DNA of 10,019 bases from Lachnospiraceae bacterium (lineage in GTDB: Bacteria > Bacillota > Clostridia > Lachnospirales > Lachnospiraceae). Position numbers and translations under genes: made by a program. Every line of letters starts with the position of its first letter. Positions within the stretch are counted from its first letter, which is position 1. The stretch is taken from NCBI GenBank assembly GCA_016294075.1, contig JAEDCQ010000026.1:1-10019 (forward strand). Reading direction: 5' to 3'. Shown here in pieces: positions 5,424-10,019 of the stretch. Below the pieces are notes generated by a model. The model ran no database searches. It was not told the DNA's origin and saw nothing but the letters and a program-made list of their open reading frames with translations.

Positions 5424-6365
5424 ATGAAGAAGAAAATATACAAAAAACTATTATTCATTGCGGTAATAGTGTGTATACTCTTAAACGGCTGTGCAGGCAG
5501 CAATGAAAACGACAATGACAAAGAAAAAGAAACTGTTGCAGAGAATATAGGTGAAAATGCGACGGAAACAGCGGAAGAAGCGCCGGGAACAATTGAAACT
5601 GTGTCGGAAATAGAGGAAACCGTGGAACTGAGCAAAGTAGAATTGGCTGAAACAGAGAACACAACAGAGATTCCAACCCAAGAAGCAATTACAGCACAAA
5701 GTGATAAAGCAGAAACAGAAACTATAGATAACGGAAAGCTTATTGTGATTGACGCCGGACATCAGCAGAAAGCAGATACATCAAAAGAGCCGATTGGACC
5801 GGGGGCCGATGAAATGAAAATTAAGGTTTCGGGAGGAACCTCCGGAGTAAATACCGGTATGATGGAATATGAATTAAATTTGCAGGTGGCTTTTAAACTT
5901 CAGGAGGAATTGATTTCACGTGGATATACCGTAATCATGTGCCGTGAGAGTCATGATATAAATATCAGTAATGCGCAAAGAGCCGAAATTGCAAATTCCA
6001 ATAATGCAGATGCCTTTATCCGTATTCATGCCAATGGTTCGGAAAACGCAGCTGTAAACGGAATGATGACAATCTGCCAGACTGCTTCAAATCCTTACAA
6101 CGCACAACTGTATGAAAAGAGCAAGAGCCTGTCTGCATGCGTTCTGGATGAAATGGTTTCGGCAACAGGTGCAAAAAAAGAGCGTGTCTGGGAAACAGAC
6201 ACAATGAGCGGAATTAACTGGTGTCAGGTTCCGGTAACGATTGTGGAAATGGGTTATCTGACAAATCCGACAGAAGATGAGCTTCTTGCAACAGACGAGT
6301 ATCAGAAAAAAATTGCAGAAGGAATTGCAAATGGAGTAGATATATACCTTGCCGGCGGAAAATAG
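5424..6365 (+). CDS. N-acetylmuramoyl-L-alanine amidase (Amidase_3), lipoprotein
   Basis: This is a 313-residue zinc peptidoglycan amidase that cuts the bond between N-acetylmuramic acid and the L-alanine of the stem peptide. Residues 1-23 form a lipoprotein signal: KKKIYKK, a hydrophobic stretch, then the lipobox LNGC with C23 as the lipidated cysteine, placing the enzyme on the outer face of the membrane. Residues 24-103 are a low-complexity linker dominated by Glu and Thr. The catalytic domain (about 105-310) shows zinc ligands H113 (VIDAGH), E148 (MEYELNL) and H202 (RIHANGS), plus catalytic E275 in VEMGYLTNP. All are intact. The insert EPIGPGADE between H113 and E148 is, as I recall it, common in clostridial members. 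CGGAG (5411-5415) precedes the ATG by 8 bases. The second MATE gene follows after 28 bases. Roles include cell separation, turnover or sporulation. Confidence 0.92.
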   Translation: MKKKIYKKLLFIAVIVCILLNGCAGSNENDNDKEKETVAENIGENATETAEEAPGTIETVSEIEETVELSKVELAETENTTEIPTQEAITAQSDKAETETIDNGKLIVIDAGHQQKADTSKEPIGPGADEMKIKVSGGTSGVNTGMMEYELNLQVAFKLQEELISRGYTVIMCRESHDINISNAQRAEIANSNNADAFIRIHANGSENAAVNGMMTICQTASNPYNAQLYEKSKSLSACVLDEMVSATGAKKERVWETDTMSGINWCQVPVTIVEMGYLTNPTEDELLATDEYQKKIAEGIANGVDIYLAGGK

Positions 6366-6393
6366 CAATAATTGGAAAGAGAAGTGAACGGAA

Positions 6394-7752
6394 ATGAAAA
6401 CAGCAGAAAAAAAGTCATATTTATTCTCCAACATGGATTTAAGAAAACTGATTATTCCACTTGTCTTTGAGCAGGCATTGGCCATCACGGTCGGGATGGC
6501 TGATACGATGATGATTTCTTCAGTCGGTGAGTCTGCCGTATCGGGTGTTTCCCTTGTAGATATGCTGAATATGCTGATATTTAGTGTTCTTTCCGCACTT
6601 GCAACCGGTGGAGCTGTGGTGGCAAGCCAAAATTTGGGAGCAAAGAAGGAAAAAGAAGCCTGTCGCTCCGCAAAACAGCTTTTATTTGCAGGATTGTCAC
6701 TCAGTGTTATATTGGCTGTTCTTGTAATCCTATTTAGAAACGGTATACTTCACTTGTTTTTTGGAAACATTGAGCAGGAGGTTATGGAGGCCGCATTAAC
6801 TTATCTGATTATTTCAGCAGTTTCGTTTCCGTTTTTGGGGCTTTATAACTCGTGCTCAGCATTATTTCGTGCAATGGGAAGAGCCAACATAACGTTTGTT
6901 GTATCGGTAATCGGAAATATAATCAATATTGTGGGAAATGCTGTTTGTATTTTCGGTCTGCATATGGGTGTAGCAGGTGTTGCGGTTCCGTCTCTATTGT
7001 CACGTGCCGTTATGGGCGTTATTTTATATATTTTGCTGAAAAATCCGAAGTATGAAATATATTTTAACAAAGAACAGTTTAAAATTGACACGGAAATAAT
7101 AAAAAAGATTTTGTATATTGGGATTCCAAGCGGTATAGAAGGCGGAATTTTTCAGCTTGGGAGGGTACTGGTAGTCAGTATTATTTCAAATTTCGGAACC
7201 ATTCAGATTGCGGCAAACGGTGTAGCCAACAGCCTTGATAGTATGGGCTGCATTATCGGACAGGCAATGAATCTTGCGATGATTACGGTAATCGGCCGAT
7301 GTGCAGGTGCAGGGGACAAGGAACAGATACGATATTATACCCGTAAACTGATATGGATTTCCTATGTGGCAACTGCAGTCATGAATATATTGATACTGTC
7401 CTTGTTAAATCCGATTCTGTCTTTGTATGGTCTTGGAGCGGAAACGACAAGGTTATCTTATATTTTAGTCATGATACATAATGGTATTGCTATTTTTCTA
7501 TGGCCGATTTCGTTCACCTTCCCGAATATGCTGCGTGCATGTAATGACGTGCGTTATCCGATGGTAATATCGACTTTTTCCATGTTTGCGTTCCGAATCG
7601 GTTTCAGTTATATTCTTGGTATGCAGCTGGGAATGGGAGCAATCGGTGTATGGATTGCAATGGTTATTGATTGGATATTCAGAAGTGCATGCTTTATCGG
7701 AAGGTATATGCATGGTGACTGGAAGCGGATGATGTATAAGCTTACACAGTAA
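6394..7752 (+). CDS. MATE family efflux transporter (second copy)
   Basis: This is a 452-residue membrane exporter of the MATE family. It has about 12 hydrophobic segments in two similar halves. Landmarks are PLVFEQALAITVGMADTMM (22-40, with D37 in TM1), GGAVVASQNLGAK (72-84), and FPNMLRACNDVRYPM near residues 375-390. It is not a recent duplicate of the first MATE gene: sequence outside the family landmarks differs throughout, and the two belong to different subgroups by their TM1 motifs. The ribosome binding site is weaker than that of its neighbours (AGAGAAGTG and CGGAA upstream of the ATG). It is probably co-transcribed with the amidase 28 bases upstream. A long hairpin begins one base after its stop codon, so it was likely the last gene of its original operon. 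The substrate is unknown. Confidence 0.9.
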   Translation: MKTAEKKSYLFSNMDLRKLIIPLVFEQALAITVGMADTMMISSVGESAVSGVSLVDMLNMLIFSVLSALATGGAVVASQNLGAKKEKEACRSAKQLLFAGLSLSVILAVLVILFRNGILHLFFGNIEQEVMEAALTYLIISAVSFPFLGLYNSCSALFRAMGRANITFVVSVIGNIINIVGNAVCIFGLHMGVAGVAVPSLLSRAVMGVILYILLKNPKYEIYFNKEQFKIDTEIIKKILYIGIPSGIEGGIFQLGRVLVVSIISNFGTIQIAANGVANSLDSMGCIIGQAMNLAMITVIGRCAGAGDKEQIRYYTRKLIWISYVATAVMNILILSLLNPILSLYGLGAETTRLSYILVMIHNGIAIFLWPISFTFPNMLRACNDVRYPMVISTFSMFAFRIGFSYILGMQLGMGAIGVWIAMVIDWIFRSACFIGRYMHGDWKRMMYKLTQ

Positions 7753-7753
7753 A

Positions 7754-7790
7754 ACAGAGGGAGGTATGCTGCAGCATGTCTCCCCTCTGT
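7754..7790 (+). terminator. Long hairpin after the MATE gene; terminator missing its T-tract
   Basis: A stem of about 16 pairs spans 7754-7790. ACAGAGGG pairs with CCCTCTGT, then after a one-base bulge (7782) AG pairs with CT. Two G-T wobbles follow, then ATGC with GCAT around a TGCA loop. Its position one base after the MATE stop and its A-rich foot are typical of an intrinsic terminator, but the bases that follow (ATAAAGATAAAATT) contain no T run. It also buries the RBS and ATG used by the next ORF. It looks like a terminator whose 3' part was lost. Confidence 0.6.
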
Positions 7791-8327
7791 ATAAAGATAA
7801 AATTAATCAATAATCTGTCCATCTGTAGTGGAAAAGTACAGATTGAACGAATCGATTTTTATGGAAACAGAAGTATTATGGCAGATGTGGAACAGGGAGA
7901 ACTTTTTGGAGAGTCCTTTGCCTGTGCCGGAGCAGCCGTTTGGCCGGTAAATGTTGTTGCATCAGAGGACTCGGAAGTGATTTTGATTAATTGCCACAGG
8001 ATTAGTGAACCGTGCAGTAAAGCTTGTGCGTTTCATGGCAGGATGATTTTTAATCTGATGAAAATCATATCGGTTAAGAATCTTATTCTTCATCAGAAAA
8101 TAGAAATAATATCTAAGCGGACAACAAGGGAAAAGCTGATGACATATTTATTGATTCAGGCAAAGAAACATGGCAGCAGCTTCACGATACCGTATGACAG
8201 ACAGAGTCTTGCCGATTATCTGGAGGTGGACAGAAGCGGATTGTCTGCTGAAATAAGTAAGTTGCGAAAAGAAGGTATACTTGAGAGCAGTAAGAACCGG
8301 TTTACGCTACTACAGTATAAAGAATAA
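7776..8327 (+). CDS. Crp/Fnr family transcriptional regulator, N-terminally truncated
   Basis: This DNA-binding regulator has 183 residues where the family normally has about 220-230. From about residue 18 (SGKVQIERIDFYGNRS) it matches the second half of a cyclic-nucleotide-binding-type sensor domain, with GELFGES at 41-47. A dimerisation helix follows (about 85-112), then a C-terminal winged helix-turn-helix (about 115-180) whose recognition region is SLADYLEVDRSGLSAEISKL (144-163). Residues 1-17 do not resemble the family, and the first half of the beta-barrel is absent. The ATG at 7776 lies inside the loop side of the preceding hairpin, 11 bases from the only RBS (GGGAGG, 7759-7764), which is paired in that stem. 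The DNA-binding part is intact. Cysteines at 50, 73, 80 and 84 are notable. It is probably a pseudogene or a decoupled DNA-binding remnant. Confidence 0.8.
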   Translation: MSPLCIKIKLINNLSICSGKVQIERIDFYGNRSIMADVEQGELFGESFACAGAAVWPVNVVASEDSEVILINCHRISEPCSKACAFHGRMIFNLMKIISVKNLILHQKIEIISKRTTREKLMTYLLIQAKKHGSSFTIPYDRQSLADYLEVDRSGLSAEISKLRKEGILESSKNRFTLLQYKE

Positions 8328-8364
8328 TATCGATTCTTAGAGGCTCGCTAATTGGCTACTCAAC

Positions 8365-8413
8365 AAAAATACCTACTAAAATGTTGCAGATGATATTTTA
8401 GTAGGTATTTTTT
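8365..8413. terminator. Bidirectional rho-independent terminator
   Basis: AAAAATACCTACTAAAAT (8365-8382) and ATTTTAGTAGGTATTTTT (8395-8412) are perfect 18-base complements around a 12-base loop. The plus strand continues with T, and the minus strand ends in five T from the left arm. It lies between the convergent regulator gene and glnA, so it can end both transcripts. Confidence 0.88.
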
Positions 8414-8442
8414 CTTTGGAGCAGAAAATGCTGCCGCTTTAT

Positions 8443-9867
8443 TTACAGGTTAAAATATCTCTCAAACTCTGCCGGATGCGGGATGGCAGCCATCTGCAGG
8501 CACTCCTTACGTTTGTTTGCTATAAAGTTTTTAATTAGATGCTCCGGGAACACGCCGCCGGCTGTCAGGTAATCGTGGTCGGCTTCCAATGCATCTAAAG
8601 CTGCATCCAAAGAAGTCGGAAGGGCTTTTAGCTTTGCTTTTTCCTCGGCGGATAAGGAGTAAAGGTTCATATCATACGGTCCCCAGCCGTTTTCGTGAGG
8701 GTCAATCTGATTCTTTACACCGTCAAGACCTGCCATCAGAATCGCGGCATAGCAGAGGTACGGATTGCATGTTGCATCCGGATTGCGAAGCTCAAAACGG
8801 CGGAGCGCAGGTGTCTTTGCGTATGCGGGAATACGGATAACCGCACTGCGGTTAGAGGTTGCATAGCCTACCGTAACAGGAGCCTCAAATCCCGGAACAA
8901 GCCGTTTAAAGGAGTTGGTGCTTGGATTTGTAATTGCACAGAGTGAAGCAATATGCTTTAACAGACCGCCCATAAAATAATGTGCAGTTCTGCTTAAATG
9001 AGCATAGCCGTTTTCATCAGAGAAAACAGGTTCACCATCCTTTAAAAGTAACATATGTACATGCATTCCGTTTCCGGCTTCACCGTAAACCGGTTTTGGC
9101 ATAAAGGTAGCGGTTTTTCCATATTTTAATGCTGTATTATGAATGATGTATTTTATCATCATAGTAGCGTCTGCCATTTTGGACATTTGGCCTAACATGG
9201 GTTCAATTTCAAACTGACCGGCAGCACCGACCTCCGGATGGTGATATTTAATCGGAATACCGGCTTTTTCCATTTCAAGGCACATTTCAGAGCGGCATTC
9301 ATACGAAGTGTCAAACGGTTTGGCAATATGGTATGCCTTCTGGTGCGGAACAATACAGCCGTTTCCTTCCACATCGCTGTTCCAATAAGCTTGTCTGGCA
9401 TCAATATGCATGCCGATGGAGTCAGGCTGAACGCTCCAGCCGACATTGTCAAACAGATGGAATTCAAATTCCGGTAAAATCAGCATTGTGTCAGCGACAC
9501 CGGAATTTTTCATATACTGCTCGGCAGCTAGTACAATATTGCGTGGATATTGGTCGAGCGGACGGTTTGCAGGATAATCAATAATCATGGCATTGCCGGT
9601 TACGGATAAAGTAGGAACCGAACAGAACGGGTCCACGATTGCCGTGTCGAGGTCAGGAATAAATACCATGTCACTTTTTTCCACAACCGCATAGCCATAA
9701 TTGGATGCATCGAATCCGATACCATTTTTTAACGTATCTTCTGAAAACTGTCCGGCAGGAATCGTTACGTGGCGATACTGTCCGTTGATATCCACAATTT
9801 TAAAATCAATCATCTGAATATCATTTTTTTGAATCATACTCATAAATTCTTGCGTGCTTCTAGCCAT
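8443..9867 (-). CDS. glnA: Glutamine synthetase, type I
   Basis: This is a 474-residue cytoplasmic enzyme that makes glutamine from glutamate, ammonia and ATP; the family works as a dodecamer. The N-terminal beta-grasp domain (about 15-100) precedes the catalytic barrel. Metal and substrate residues are E133/E135 in LPEFEFHLF, E212 and E220 in HHPEVGAAGQFEIEP, H269 in GNGMHVHM, the NPSTNSFKRLVPGFEAP loop (314-330), R340 in SNRSA, and E359/R361 in RRFELRNPD. All expected residues are present. A tyrosine occurs at 403 in NLYSL, where adenylylated enzymes carry NLYDLP, but the context differs and modification is unproven. The length is nearer the 470-residue enterobacterial form than the 444-residue Bacillus form. 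GGAGGT (9876-9881, minus strand) lies 8 bases before the ATG. It is a monocistronic unit, convergent with the rest of the window. Confidence 0.96.
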   Translation of the reverse strand: MARSTQEFMSMIQKNDIQMIDFKIVDINGQYRHVTIPAGQFSEDTLKNGIGFDASNYGYAVVEKSDMVFIPDLDTAIVDPFCSVPTLSVTGNAMIIDYPANRPLDQYPRNIVLAAEQYMKNSGVADTMLILPEFEFHLFDNVGWSVQPDSIGMHIDARQAYWNSDVEGNGCIVPHQKAYHIAKPFDTSYECRSEMCLEMEKAGIPIKYHHPEVGAAGQFEIEPMLGQMSKMADATMMIKYIIHNTALKYGKTATFMPKPVYGEAGNGMHVHMLLLKDGEPVFSDENGYAHLSRTAHYFMGGLLKHIASLCAITNPSTNSFKRLVPGFEAPVTVGYATSNRSAVIRIPAYAKTPALRRFELRNPDATCNPYLCYAAILMAGLDGVKNQIDPHENGWGPYDMNLYSLSAEEKAKLKALPTSLDAALDALEADHDYLTAGGVFPEHLIKNFIANKRKECLQMAAIPHPAEFERYFNL

Positions 9868-9924
9868 CTTTTGTTACCTCCAACATTTTTTAATAACCCG
9901 ATAAAACGCTTCTTCTTATATATA

Positions 9925-9953
9925 ATAGTATTGGAAAAATGTAGGAATTGCAA
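9925..9953 (-). promoter_or_regulatory. Candidate glnA promoter
   Basis: On the minus strand TTGCAA (9948-9953) is followed after 17 bases by TACTAT (9925-9930). The start would fall near 9918, giving a leader of about 50 bases that ends in the GGAGGT site. I see no clear GlnR/TnrA-type palindrome, so nitrogen control cannot be shown from this sequence. Confidence 0.5.
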
Positions 9954-10019
9954 TGAAAAATAACGATAGTGTAAAGTTACTGTCAGTTGGAAAAGAATAG
10001 AGATCCTCTAAGATATGTG

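Noticed and set aside
5360..5762. Overlapping minus-strand frames opposite the amidase N-terminus, rich in Ser, Phe and Leu
   Set aside because: They are the antisense reading of the Glu/Thr-rich linker, where biased composition keeps stops rare.
8589..9584. Several plus-strand open frames of about 80 codons across the glnA region
   Set aside because: They lie wholly inside the minus-strand glutamine synthetase gene, whose active-site residues are all present. They have no good RBS and no recognisable domains.
9954..10001. 15-codon plus-strand ORF upstream of glnA with AGGA before its ATG
   Set aside because: It overlaps the likely glnA -35 region on the other strand, is very short, and shows no family resemblance.

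Overview
This window looks like chromosomal DNA of an anaerobic, low-GC Firmicute, most likely a gut Lachnospiraceae/Clostridia member. The signs are AT-rich intergenic DNA, strong AGGAGG-type ribosome binding sites, a clostridial-type lipoprotein amidase, MATE family exporters, a macrolide-type glycosyltransferase and a type I glutamine synthetase. The genus is an inference; there is no rRNA in the window.

Layout. Positions 1-298 are intergenic, with a possible tail of an upstream gene, a terminator-like hairpin and a near-consensus promoter. The promoter drives a two-gene RelB/DinJ-RelE/ParE toxin-antitoxin module (299-927), followed by a rho-independent terminator (1051-1090). Next come a small, very basic 39-codon ORF (1161-1280), a histidine phosphatase (1294-1842) and a MATE exporter (1877-3208), probably one transcription unit. 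After a 216-base gap with no convincing gene comes a glycosyltransferase lacking its C-terminal end (3425-4450). A 23-codon ORF with a strong RBS (4487-4558) overlaps the start of an alpha/beta hydrolase (4551-5363). A second unit holds a zinc-dependent cell-wall amidase lipoprotein (5424-6365) and a second MATE exporter (6394-7752). A long hairpin follows that exporter's stop, and directly after it comes a Crp/Fnr regulator lacking its N-terminal portion (7776-8327). A perfect 18-bp bidirectional terminator (8365-8413) separates it from the convergent glnA (8443-9867, minus strand), which has its own promoter near the right edge.

How the genes work together. The toxin-antitoxin pair is a self-contained autoregulated unit. 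glnA is central nitrogen metabolism. The genes between form a loose set for export, small-molecule modification and cell-wall turnover; nothing in the sequence ties them to one pathway. Two of them (glycosyltransferase and Crp/Fnr regulator) look truncated, which suggests this accessory stretch is decaying through small deletions.

I found no CRISPR array, insertion sequence, phage gene, rRNA or tRNA, and nothing I can defend as a wholly new multi-gene system. The best leads are the regulator fused to a terminator hairpin, the small ORFs, and the junction after the glycosyltransferase.
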